The notes below the pieces were generated by a model. That model did no database searches, was not told the DNA's origin, and saw only the letters and a program-made list of their open reading frames with translations. A stretch of DNA of 64,000 nt from Eubacterium sp. MSJ-33 (lineage in GTDB: Bacteria > Bacillota > Clostridia > Lachnospirales > Lachnospiraceae): NCBI RefSeq assembly GCF_022174665.1, contig NZ_CP076562.1:2496525-2560524 (forward strand), given 5' to 3'. Positions 35,301 to 43,500 of this stretch are shown here, in pieces (positions within the stretch are counted from its first letter, which is position 1; every line of letters starts with the position of its first letter). Position numbers and translations under genes: made by a program.

Positions 35301-35926
35301 CCTACATCGAAAACATCTTCCTCTGCATGGTATCTCCCCTGCTGGTGGCCGCTTTGTGCATGGGCAGGCGGCAGCTCCGCTTCTTCCTGTTCTGCATTGC
35401 CGGGATGGGGATGTGCCTGCTTTCGGCCTATATCAACACCTTCCTCGCGGCGGTGTGTCAGGCGGACGCCCTTGCCGCCACGGCGGAGATTGCGCCGGTG
35501 GTGGAGGAAATGATGAAGCTGCTGCCGCTGGTGTTCTATCTTCTGGTGTTTGAGCCGGAGAGCGAGAGAATTAAGCCCGCCGCCATCACGCTCGCCCTGA
35601 GCTTCGCCACCTTTGAAAACGTGTGCTATCTCATCCAGAACGGCGCGGACCGCTTCTCCTTCATCTTCTTCCGGGGCTTCGGCACGGGAGCCATGCACGT
35701 CCTCTGCGGCCTGATCGTGGGCGGCGGGCTTGCCTATGCGTGGCGGCGGACGTGGCTTAAAATAGCCGGTACGTGCGGGCTGCTGGGCGCGGCCATCACC
35801 CTCCACGCCATCTATAATCTGCTCATTGCTTACGGCGGCGCGGCGCAGTATGTGGCCTATGTCCTGCCGGTGCTGCTGGTAGCGGCGGGAAGATGGTCCG
35901 CTTTCCGCTTATCGCAGAGGAAATAA
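35297..35926 (+). CDS. PrsW-family glutamic intramembrane protease
   Basis: A 209-residue, seven-helix membrane protein. All PrsW signatures are present: EE at residues 70-71 followed by MMK, the FEN glutamate Glu107, His134 in the AMHVL segment, and His170 in LHAIYN. PrsW in Bacillus makes the first cut in the anti-sigma factor RsiW and releases SigW. Here the gene ends an operon of sigma factor, two-helix membrane protein and multi-pass protein, so the same logic is likely. It is followed by a terminator and then by the surface protein unit. Confidence 0.88.
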   Translation: MTYIENIFLCMVSPLLVAALCMGRRQLRFFLFCIAGMGMCLLSAYINTFLAAVCQADALAATAEIAPVVEEMMKLLPLVFYLLVFEPESERIKPAAITLALSFATFENVCYLIQNGADRFSFIFFRGFGTGAMHVLCGLIVGGGLAYAWRRTWLKIAGTCGLLGAAITLHAIYNLLIAYGGAAQYVAYVLPVLLVAAGRWSAFRLSQRK

Positions 35927-35943
35927 CCGAACATTTACTCCCT

Positions 35944-35977
35944 GAGAGCTGCCTTTTGGCGGCTCTCAAATTTTTTT
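35944..35977 (+). terminator. Terminator of the sigma/PrsW operon
   Basis: GAGAGCTGCC pairs with GGCGGCTCTC over a TTTT loop, followed by AAATTTTTTT. Confidence 0.85.
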
Positions 35978-36084
35978 GAAAAATTTTGCGTTTTGGGTGA
36001 GAGTTTTTTCGATTTTTTGTACCTATATAAGTGAAAGGGTTTTTATCACAGTTCCAGACAAACCGGAAAGGGGGTTCAAACGAT
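35978..36084 (+). promoter_or_regulatory. Putative promoter region of the surface-protein unit
   Basis: About 100 AT-rich bases with TTTTTTGTACCTATATAAGTG in the middle; TATATAA could be a -10 element, but no good sigma-A -35 box is seen at 16-18 bases. That would fit use of the operon's own sigma factor, for which the recognition sequence is unknown. Confidence 0.3.
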
Positions 36085-36438
36085 ATGTACGATACCGCAA
36101 AACGGGTCGCACTCGTCAAACAGCGGGTGTGGGAAAACACCCGCCGGAGGCAGCGGCGGGGCATATATAGATTGAGCACCGCGTGTATGCTGCTGTGTAC
36201 AGTGCTGATGCAGGCGGCGGGCATGATCATCGGGAAGGGACAGACTGCCACAAGGGGAGTGTTCGGCACGATGCTTCTTCGGGAGGACGCGGGCGGCTAT
36301 GTGCTGGTGGCCATCGTTTCCTTTGCGGCAGCGGTGGTAATTACAGTCCTGTGTTTCCGGCTCAGAATCAGAGAAAACCAGAAAAAAGACGGGACGGACA
36401 AGCCGAACCGATACGAACAGGAGGAGACAAGCCAATGA
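36085..36438 (+). CDS. Paralog of the two-helix anti-sigma-position protein
   Basis: A 117-residue protein. The start follows AAAGGGGG. A basic N-terminus (QRVWENTRRRQRRGIYRL) is followed by a helix (TACMLLCTVLMQAAGMIIG), a loop and a second helix (YVLVAIVSFAAAVVITVLCFRLR). The second helix and CFRLR tail closely match the 34325 gene. The stop overlaps the surface-protein start by four bases. It may tune or tether the surface protein's export, or be a second anti-sigma; neither is shown by the sequence. Confidence 0.6.
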   Translation: MYDTAKRVALVKQRVWENTRRRQRRGIYRLSTACMLLCTVLMQAAGMIIGKGQTATRGVFGTMLLREDAGGYVLVAIVSFAAAVVITVLCFRLRIRENQKKDGTDKPNRYEQEETSQ

Positions 36439-39400
36439 AGAAACGAATACTCAGCATCCTGGTGATATGCTGCATGGTATTGGGTCTTTTGCCCACAACC
36501 GCCTTTGCCGATAATGACAGTGTAAAAAAAGCCATACAGATTGGCACAAGTGGGATCAGCGGTTATGACAGTACAAACAGCAGCTATGACTATATTCATT
36601 TTGGCACATGGAATAACAGCACCGTCAAATGGCGTGTGCTGGATACAAAAACAAATATGGCCAATGCCCAGAGGGGGGACGGATTTTTCCTCCTCTCCGA
36701 GGTGCTGCTTGGGACAGGGGAATATGGCGGCGTAGAATTTGATTATACGACCCCATATTTCAACGACTGGAAGGGCAGCCGTGGGCAGGACTGGTGTAAT
36801 GACTTTTACAGCAGAAGTCTCAGCATTACGGAGCAAAAAGCTGTTTTGGCAACCAGCAAAAGTGATGCTCTATATGGTATGTACTATGACGCTTCTGACA
36901 ACATCCTGGATGGGGACAAGGTGTTTTTTCTCTCGGCAGAGGAAGCGGAAAATGCAGCCTACGGATTTACCGATGACAATGCGCGTATCGCCAATTATGG
37001 CGATAGTGCATACGTATGGTGGCTCCGTTCTCCTAGGAGAATGAACCCTGATTCTGCGGGGACGGTCAATGAAAAGGGCGCTGTGATCGGTGAATGGGTA
37101 GGCCAAACCAACGCCGCCCGCCCTGCCTTCAACCTGAAGCCGGACTCTGTCCTCCTCGTTTCTGCAGCCGTTGGCGGCAAAGGTACTGCTGACGGAATGT
37201 TCAAAATCCCGGAATACAGCGGGGACGAATGGAAATTGACACTTTTGGACGATACCCGTACTTTTAGGGTAACGGAAACTACCGCAGCAGGAAAACCCGG
37301 CGGCACGGTTACGCTGAATTTTTCCGGGCCGAGAACGGGGTTAAATGAATATATTTCTGCGATTATCGAGGGTGAAAGCGGTGCGACCTATTATGGAAGG
37401 ATCATGAAGCCCACTGCCGCAGACAGACAGCTCAGCTTTACACTGCCGCATGACCTTGCCAGCGGAAATTATAAACTCCATGTGTTCTCCGAGCAGTATA
37501 ATGGTGATTACCAGACTGACTACGCCAGCCGATTTCAGACGGTAGCGTTGACGGTGGAGGAGGCAGCCACCGAGCAGTTTGCCCTCACTCCTGGCGGCAC
37601 TTATTACTTTGACCTCTCCGGTGAGAACATTCCAGGCACAATAAACGATGATTTACCGGACAAATCAATGCACTATGTTCCCTTTACCTATGCAGGGGCA
37701 GTGAACGCCTACAAGCTCACATCTGCGATGGCAACCACCGAGGAGTATGCACAGCAGTATAAATACGACCACAGCCTGTTTATAGCGGACCATGCCGTAA
37801 CGCATACGGTAAGCTGGGATGACTTAAATACGAAAAGTCTGATTTTCGGCAAGGACTATGTCGCCGGCGGCGTGGACTATACCCTGCGCGCACCGTCTGT
37901 GGGAAGTGACTATACAGGCTCGGATGAGTCCCAACGCGGCGTGCCCCAAAGCAACGAATGGGACACGATGCTGAACAAGAACAGCGGATATATCCAAAAC
38001 TGGAATGGAATGTATTCGTGGGGACAGGATACTGTTTCTGTCGACGCGTCGGACCGTGCGCTTCGCGGGTACATTTCGGCCCGCTTCTGGAACTTCAGCT
38101 ATGCTTCGTACTCCTATCCGATCGTCGGTTTCCGCCCCGTCCTTGAAGTCCCGAAACCTGACACACTGGGCTCTGACGGACTGAAGGTCGTTACCCTTGA
38201 CCTTGGCGGCGGCAAATTGGGGAATAGCTCCGAGGATATTCAAATCATTGTGAAAACCGGCAACGAGTTTACCGCGCCTGCGTCCGGCGGTTTGACCCGC
38301 CCGGACGGAAATACAGGCAGCTACTTTATGTGGCTCGGAAGCAACGGTAAGCTCTACGCCCCCGGCGACAACGTTCCGGCGGACGTTACCAAGCTCACGG
38401 CGCAGTTTGCTTTATCAGAACAGTTTTCCCTCAAGCCCGGCGGCACCTATTACTTTGACCTATCGGCAATGGGTATTCCCGGCACGGTGAACACCGGGAA
38501 CGAAGACGGCGCAGTTTCTTTGCCGGATACGTCGCTGCACTATGTTCCCTTTACCTATGCGGGAACAATAGAAGCCTACAAGCTCACGTCTGCGATGGTG
38601 ACCACCGAGGAGTATGCACAGCAGAACAAATACGCCCACAGCCTGTTTGTGGCGGACTATGCCGTAACGCATACGATTAGCTGGGGTGGCCTGAATGACG
38701 AAGGTCTGATTTTCGGCAAAAATTATGCCAGCGGCGGCGTGGACTATACCCTGCGCGCACCGTCTGTGGGAAGTAACTATACAGGTTCGGGCAATTCCGA
38801 ACGCGGCGTGCCCCAAAGCAACGAATGGGACACGATGCTGAATAAGGACAGCGGATATATCCAAAACTGGAATGAAATGTATTCGTGGGGACAGGATACT
38901 GTTTCTGTCGACGCGTCGCTCCGTGCGATTCGCGGGTACACTTCGGCCCGCTACTGGAGCTCCACCACTGCTACGAACTCCTATCCGGACGTCGGTTTCC
39001 GCCCCGTCCTTGAAGTCCTGAACCCGGACACGCTGGGTTCTGACGGGCTGAAAGTCGTTGCCCTTGACCTTGGCGGCGGCACATTGGGCAGCGGCAGATT
39101 GAGCGTCAGCTCGGATATCCAGATCATCGTAAAAAACGGCGAGAGCTTTACCGCGCCTGCCTCCAATGGTCTGACCCGTCCCGACGGAAATACAGGCAGC
39201 TACTTTATGTGGCGCGGCAGCGACGGTGCACTCTACGCACCGGGTGACAGCGTCCCGGCAAACGTGAACAAGCTGACGGCGCAGTTTGATTCCATAGAGC
39301 AGTTCACCCTCGTTCCCGGCGGCACATATTACTTTGACCTCTCCGGTGCGGGTATTCCCGGCACGGCGAGCGGCAGCCTGCCGGATGCGTCGCTGCACTA

Positions 39401-42128
39401 TGTTCCCTTTACCTACGCCGGGACAGTGGACGCCTACGCGCTCACGTCGGAGATGGCAACCACCGATGAGTATGCAGAGAAGCACAAATATCCACACAGC
39501 CTGTTTGTAGCGGACTTCGCCGTAACGCATACGATAAGCTGGGAGAATCTGAATGCCGCAGGTCTGATTTTTGGAAAAAACTACACTGCCGACAGCGTGG
39601 AATATACGATGCGCGTGCCGTCAGCAGGACGTTCTTATAGAGGCTCTGGCGATTCTGTACGCGGCAACCCACAAAGCAACGAATGGGACAAAATACTGGA
39701 CAAATACGACGGATATATCAAAAACTGGAGCAAAATATATTCGTGGGGGCAGGATACTGCGCACAATTACGCGCAGGGTCGTGCGAACCGTGGGTATAGC
39801 TCGGCCCGCAACTGGAGTTTCTACGAATCTTCGGGTGCCAAATCGCACCTTGGTTTCCGTCCCGTCCTGGAAGTCCTGAACGCGAACACCTTGGGCGCTT
39901 ACGGACTGAAAGCCATTACCCTTGACCTTGGCGGTGGCAAATTGGGCGGCAGCTCCGAGGCCATCCAGATTATCGTAAAAAACGGTGAGAGCTTTACCGC
40001 GCCTGCCTCCGACGGTCTGATCCGGCCGGACGGAGATACCGGCAGCTACTTTATGTGGCTTGGCAGCGACAGCAAGCTCTACGCATCGGGCAGCAGCGTT
40101 CCGGCAGATGTAACCAAGCTGACGGCACAGTTTGCTCCCGGCATTTTTGACGTGACCATCACTACGGACAGACTGCCGGACGGCAAGGTGGGCGAGGCGT
40201 ATAGCCAGACCCTGACCGCCGACGGCACCGAGCCTGTCGCATGGAGCATCAGCAGCGGCAATCTGCCCGACGGTCTGAAGCTGGATGGGAATACCGGCGA
40301 GATCAGCGGCACGCCTACTGCGGACGGCACCGCCAAATTTACCGTCAAGGCTACCAACAGCGCGGGCAGCAATACGAAGGAGCTGTCTATTACGATAGCT
40401 AAAGCCGCGCCTGCCGAGTATACCGTCAGATTCAACGCCAACGGTGGCGGCGGCACAATGGCAGATGTCACCGGCGTTTCCGGCAGCTACACCCTGCCCT
40501 CCTGCGGTTTTACTGAACCGGAAGGCAAGCAATTCAAGGGCTGGTCAACCAGTGCCGACGGTTCGGTTATTTCCGGCACGACCTATGAAGTAAGCTTGGA
40601 TACTACCTTCTATGCAATCTGGGAGAGTAAAGAGTATTCCATCATCGTAACGGACGGCAAAGCGACAATCGGTGCAGGAAGCGAAATCAGTAAAGCGGCG
40701 CAAGGCACAACCATTACTCTGACCGCAAATGCGGCTCCTGACGGTAAGGTGTTTGATAAGTGGGTAGTAGAAAGCGGCAACACTTCTCTTGAAGATGCGA
40801 ACAGTGAAACCACTACTTTCATAATGCCTGACAGTGAAGTCAGCGTGAAAGCGACCTACACAATTCCCCATACCCATACCTACGATCAGGAAATTCAGAA
40901 GCCGGAAACCCTCAAGTCGGCTGCCGACTGCACCAACGATGCAGTATATTTCAAGAGCTGCTCCTGCGGAGAGATCAGCACAACAGAAACCTTTACAGCA
41001 GCAGGTACACAGCTCGGGCACGCATGGGCAAGCGATTGGAGCAAGGACACAGACAATCATTGGAAAGAATGCTCTCGCTGCCACGAAAAGAAGGACGAGG
41101 CGGCTCACGATTACGGTAGCGATAACATCTGCGACACCTGCGGATATGACAAGACCGTACCGCATACGCACAATCTGACCCTCGTTCCCGCAAAGGCTCC
41201 TACTTGCACGGAGAAAGGCAACACGGCATATTACACCTGCGACGGCTGTGACAAGTGGTTTGAGGATGCAACCGGTGCATCCGAAATTACCGACAAGACA
41301 AGCGTAATCCTTGCGGCAACAGGTCATAGCGCTTCCGACTGGAAGTCCGATAATACCGATCACTGGAAAGAGTGCACCGTTGTCGGCTGCGGCGTGATCA
41401 TCGAGGGCAGCAAGGCGGCGCATACCGCCGGTGAATGGATTATCGACACTCCGGCAACAGCTACCACAAGCGGCTCAAAGCATAAGGAATGCACCGTCTG
41501 CGGTTATACGATGGCAACCGAAACTATCCCGGCAACCGGCGGCGGTGAGCATACTCACAGCTACGGCAGCGAGTGGAAGAACGATGCCGACAACCACTGG
41601 CATGAGTGCTCCTGCGGCGATAAGAAACATACAGCAGCGCATACCGCCGGCGAATGGATCATCGATACCCCGGCAACAGCTACAACCGACGGCTCAAAGC
41701 ATAAGGAATGCACCGTCTGCGGTTATACGATGACAATCGAAACTATCCCGGCAACCGGCGGCGAGCATACTCACAGCTACGGCTCCGACTGGAAGAACGA
41801 TGCTACGAACCACTGGCATGAGTGCTCTTGCGGAGATAAGGCCGATAAGGCGGCACACGACTTCAAGTGGGTTGTTGACAAGGAAGCGACCGCAACGCAA
41901 AAGGGCTCCAAGCATGAGGAGTGCAGGGTTTGCGGCTACAAGAAGGCGGCAGTTGAGATTCCGGCTACCGGAACACCGACTGAGCCGGGCAAGCCGACCG
42001 ATTCGGATTCTCCGCAGACCGGTGACAACAGCAATATGATCCTCTGGATCGCACTGCTGTTTGTCAGCGGCGGCGTAGTGATCGGCATCATCGTTTACAG
42101 CAAAAAGAAGAAAGAAAACGCTGAATAA
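36435..42128 (+). CDS. Giant sortase-type surface protein with three display repeats
   Basis: 1897 residues. The start at 36435 gives a signal peptide (KKRILSILVICCMVLGLLPT, then TAFA cleavage site) after GGAGG. A DUF6273-like domain follows (about 55-250; HFGTWNN, WWLRSPR, ARPAFNL). Three tandem repeats lie at about 380-661, 662-954 and 955-1235, each opening EQFxLxPGGTYYFDLS and containing a C-type-lectin-like core ending GFRPVLEV. Then come an Ig-like He_PIG domain (about 1237-1325), a Listeria-Bacteroides repeat (FNANGGGG...AIWE), and several HTHxY/CxxC repeats (HxxECxxC). The C-terminus has SPQTG at residues 1859-1863, a membrane helix and KKKK, a sortase sorting signal of the SPxTG type. 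A strong hairpin follows. Confidence 0.9.
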   Translation: MKKRILSILVICCMVLGLLPTTAFADNDSVKKAIQIGTSGISGYDSTNSSYDYIHFGTWNNSTVKWRVLDTKTNMANAQRGDGFFLLSEVLLGTGEYGGVEFDYTTPYFNDWKGSRGQDWCNDFYSRSLSITEQKAVLATSKSDALYGMYYDASDNILDGDKVFFLSAEEAENAAYGFTDDNARIANYGDSAYVWWLRSPRRMNPDSAGTVNEKGAVIGEWVGQTNAARPAFNLKPDSVLLVSAAVGGKGTADGMFKIPEYSGDEWKLTLLDDTRTFRVTETTAAGKPGGTVTLNFSGPRTGLNEYISAIIEGESGATYYGRIMKPTAADRQLSFTLPHDLASGNYKLHVFSEQYNGDYQTDYASRFQTVALTVEEAATEQFALTPGGTYYFDLSGENIPGTINDDLPDKSMHYVPFTYAGAVNAYKLTSAMATTEEYAQQYKYDHSLFIADHAVTHTVSWDDLNTKSLIFGKDYVAGGVDYTLRAPSVGSDYTGSDESQRGVPQSNEWDTMLNKNSGYIQNWNGMYSWGQDTVSVDASDRALRGYISARFWNFSYASYSYPIVGFRPVLEVPKPDTLGSDGLKVVTLDLGGGKLGNSSEDIQIIVKTGNEFTAPASGGLTRPDGNTGSYFMWLGSNGKLYAPGDNVPADVTKLTAQFALSEQFSLKPGGTYYFDLSAMGIPGTVNTGNEDGAVSLPDTSLHYVPFTYAGTIEAYKLTSAMVTTEEYAQQNKYAHSLFVADYAVTHTISWGGLNDEGLIFGKNYASGGVDYTLRAPSVGSNYTGSGNSERGVPQSNEWDTMLNKDSGYIQNWNEMYSWGQDTVSVDASLRAIRGYTSARYWSSTTATNSYPDVGFRPVLEVLNPDTLGSDGLKVVALDLGGGTLGSGRLSVSSDIQIIVKNGESFTAPASNGLTRPDGNTGSYFMWRGSDGALYAPGDSVPANVNKLTAQFDSIEQFTLVPGGTYYFDLSGAGIPGTASGSLPDASLHYVPFTYAGTVDAYALTSEMATTDEYAEKHKYPHSLFVADFAVTHTISWENLNAAGLIFGKNYTADSVEYTMRVPSAGRSYRGSGDSVRGNPQSNEWDKILDKYDGYIKNWSKIYSWGQDTAHNYAQGRANRGYSSARNWSFYESSGAKSHLGFRPVLEVLNANTLGAYGLKAITLDLGGGKLGGSSEAIQIIVKNGESFTAPASDGLIRPDGDTGSYFMWLGSDSKLYASGSSVPADVTKLTAQFAPGIFDVTITTDRLPDGKVGEAYSQTLTADGTEPVAWSISSGNLPDGLKLDGNTGEISGTPTADGTAKFTVKATNSAGSNTKELSITIAKAAPAEYTVRFNANGGGGTMADVTGVSGSYTLPSCGFTEPEGKQFKGWSTSADGSVISGTTYEVSLDTTFYAIWESKEYSIIVTDGKATIGAGSEISKAAQGTTITLTANAAPDGKVFDKWVVESGNTSLEDANSETTTFIMPDSEVSVKATYTIPHTHTYDQEIQKPETLKSAADCTNDAVYFKSCSCGEISTTETFTAAGTQLGHAWASDWSKDTDNHWKECSRCHEKKDEAAHDYGSDNICDTCGYDKTVPHTHNLTLVPAKAPTCTEKGNTAYYTCDGCDKWFEDATGASEITDKTSVILAATGHSASDWKSDNTDHWKECTVVGCGVIIEGSKAAHTAGEWIIDTPATATTSGSKHKECTVCGYTMATETIPATGGGEHTHSYGSEWKNDADNHWHECSCGDKKHTAAHTAGEWIIDTPATATTDGSKHKECTVCGYTMTIETIPATGGEHTHSYGSDWKNDATNHWHECSCGDKADKAAHDFKWVVDKEATATQKGSKHEECRVCGYKKAAVEIPATGTPTEPGKPTDSDSPQTGDNSNMILWIALLFVSGGVVIGIIVYSKKKKENAE
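38052..38123 (+). other. Candidate variable region 1 (retroelement-type diversification)
   Basis: A 72-base block in repeat 1. Compared with 38919-38990 it differs in 11 codons at 14 bases, all first or second codon positions and none silent. The flanks (GTTTCTGTCGACGCGTCG before, GTCGGTTTCCGCCCCGTC after) are identical in both copies. It encodes the loop just before GFRPVLEV. Confidence 0.7.
38919..38990 (+). other. Candidate variable region 2
   Basis: The matching block in repeat 2. Codon pairs against region 1: GAC/CTC, CTT/ATT, ATT/ACT, TTC/TAC, AAC/AGC, TTC/TCC, AGC/ACC, TAT/ACT, TCG/ACG, TAC/AAC, ATC/GAC. All fit random change at adenines of AAC-, AAT- or ACG-type template codons. Confidence 0.7.
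39777..39848 (+). other. Candidate variable region 3
   Basis: The aligned block of repeat 3 has the same length. Differences fall on the same codons (GGT, AAC, AGC, AAC, AGT, TTC, TAC, GAA, TCG, GGT, CAC), but extra changes in and around it show an older, more diverged copy. Confidence 0.5.
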
Positions 42129-42149
42129 ATCAGCTGCGAACCTTTGAGC

Positions 42150-42185
42150 AAAGGGCGGTGACGGACATTGCCGTCATCGCCCTTT
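42150..42185 (+). terminator. Hairpin terminating the surface-protein gene
   Basis: AAAGGGCGGTGACGG pairs with CCGTCATCGCCCTTT over a six-base loop. The stem is very strong, although no long T-run follows. Confidence 0.7.
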
Positions 42186-42189
42186 CGCT

Positions 42190-42336
42190 TGGACTGGAGA
42201 AGAAATCTTCCATTGATTTATAGCCTGTCCACTTCATAAAGTGACGTATGTTGTTGATATAGGTATCTGCAGTTCGGGAGGACCTGTTACGAATCAGGCA
42301 TTCCTCTCTGAGCTTGTTAAAATATTTTTCGTACAT
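42190..42336 (-). pseudogene. N-terminal remnant of a tyrosine recombinase
   Basis: The minus-strand frame starts at 42336 behind GGAGGTT. It reads MYEKYFNKLREECLIRN..., with TADTYINNIRHFMKWTG, the SAM-like N-terminal domain of phage-type integrases. It runs into the surface gene's terminator after about 49 codons; the catalytic domain is missing. This is a likely scar from insertion of the surface-protein cargo or of a lost element. Confidence 0.6.
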
Positions 42337-42852
42337 AATAAACCTCCATGATACTAGTAACGTTAATGAGTCACTGCCATCATGGAGGTTCACGTATTAA
42401 AGATATCCTCTTGAGAAAAAGAGATTCTGGTGTTATTCTATTCATGGCAGTGTTAATGATGAACCTGTTCGATTGTTATTTTGTGGTGATTTAACAATAC
42501 TACTTTTAGGGCTCATTATCTACTGCCTTTTTAAGTTAAAGAGAAAACTGTGCCACAGCCTTCGCAGGCCATCGCACAGCGATTTAGTTCAATTCAAGTT
42601 TGTCGAACTGACAAACCATAACAATTTAATATAAACGACAGCGTTAGAGCATTTATGTGATTGAAACATAGATGCTCTTTTTTTGTGCCCTTTGGGCAAT
42701 GTATATGAATGTAACTTTAGGACATTTTGTCCAGAAGTTCAGATAAAGGAAATTAAGGAGGAACAAGAGATGTGCATTAAAATGTGTATCCTATGGGTGA
42801 GAGCACCCACAGACAGAAGCCATAGGAAAACATATAACAGGAGGACAGAACA
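42337..42852. other. Gene-poor stretch with element scars
   Basis: About 515 bases. It contains the integrase leader, a small imperfect palindrome near 42350-42395, the terminator at 42646-42683 and the leader of the next gene (AGGAGGACAGAACA just before 42853). No RNA gene recognised. Confidence 0.4.
42646..42683 (+). terminator. Rho-independent terminator
   Basis: AGAGCATTTATGT pairs with ACATAGATGCTCT, followed by a run of seven T. The gene it served is not intact. Confidence 0.75.
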
Positions 42853-43344
42853 ATGGTCGATGAGTTGACGCAGGAGTCATTCCAAACGGGAAAGGCGATT
42901 GTGACTGTCAGCGTGGATCTGATAACAGCCATTGCGGAAGCCTGTAAACGTTCAGAAGAGAAAAATCCCGGTATGAGTGCGGAGCAGAAGGAAACTCTGC
43001 TCGGCAAGGTAGTCGATAAGGTGGTTTCCAACTATAAGGAGACACATGGCTCGTTAAAGGATTTTAACCAAGAGGGTAAAGATGTTACTTCCATAGATGT
43101 GAATGATGAGAGAACCGCAGAGATATTAAAGAAAGCGTGTAAAAAAAGTCATATTCCGGTGGATATGAGAGAAGTCACACGGGCAGATGGTTCGGTAACA
43201 CATACAGCATGTGAACCTTATTTTATGACGATGCTATTTGTAGTATTCATGGCAAGAAGCAGAAAAGCGGAGTTTCAGATACCATTTGAACGACCAAAGA
43301 TGAAAATGCTCCTGCAGAGTATCGGTATCTCAGTATGCTTCTGA
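42853..43344 (+). CDS. Conjugative-element protein remnant (PcfB/DUF3801-like)
   Basis: A 163-residue frame behind AGGAGGACAG. The opening (DELTQESFQTGKAIVTVSVDLITAIAEACK), the central DVTSIDVNDERTAEILKKACK and the HIPVDMREVTRADGSVTH segment resemble the small PcfB/DUF3801 proteins of conjugative elements. The last 35 residues look like out-of-frame text, so the gene is probably frameshifted near 43220. The similarity is weak and judged by pattern only. Confidence 0.4.
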   Translation: MVDELTQESFQTGKAIVTVSVDLITAIAEACKRSEEKNPGMSAEQKETLLGKVVDKVVSNYKETHGSLKDFNQEGKDVTSIDVNDERTAEILKKACKKSHIPVDMREVTRADGSVTHTACEPYFMTMLFVVFMARSRKAEFQIPFERPKMKMLLQSIGISVCF

Positions 43345-43401
43345 TGATGTAGCTGACCGGATAGGATTGATAGAATGATTTGCATGATGTTGTGGTATTA
43401 A

Positions 43402-43430
43402 TTGCGGGTATGAGTGAAAAATGGTATAAT
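43402..43430 (+). promoter_or_regulatory. Promoter of the TIR-domain gene
   Basis: TTGCGG (43402-43407), 17 bases, TATAAT (43425-43430), 71 bases before the start. Confidence 0.6.
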
Positions 43431-43500
43431 CAATGTGTATTTTTCGATTATAAGTGGTTAGGATTATATAGTATATGACACAAAAGAGGGGAAACAAGGG

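Larger units (their letters stand above)
37572..40139 (+). repeat. Three tandem protein-coding repeats of the surface protein
   Basis: Units at 37572-38417, 38418-39296 and 39297-40139 (846, 879 and 843 bases). Repeats 1 and 2 are close at DNA level; repeat 3 is more diverged. Each carries PGGTYYFDLS, a long beta-rich core, a variable 72-base block and a closing segment with TAPAS...RPDG.TGSYFMW. Confidence 0.9.

Noticed and set aside
35132..35806. A 224-codon minus-strand frame opposite the PrsW gene
   Set aside because: It lies fully antisense to a gene with intact catalytic motifs; it is a by-product of GC-rich third codon positions.
38460..39530. A 356-codon open frame on the minus strand inside the surface protein gene
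   Set aside because: It mirrors the GC-rich repeats of the plus-strand gene, recurs in each repeat, has no ribosome site and encodes a composition unlike a real protein.
37572..40139. Search for a reverse transcriptase or template repeat near the variable regions
   Set aside because: None seen: flanking genes are sigma/PrsW genes, an integrase scrap and element remnants, and no non-coding copy of the variable block is visible.
42683..42868. A 61-codon frame before the PcfB-like gene
   Set aside because: No domain or credible protein composition; it spans the leader and ribosome site of the next gene.
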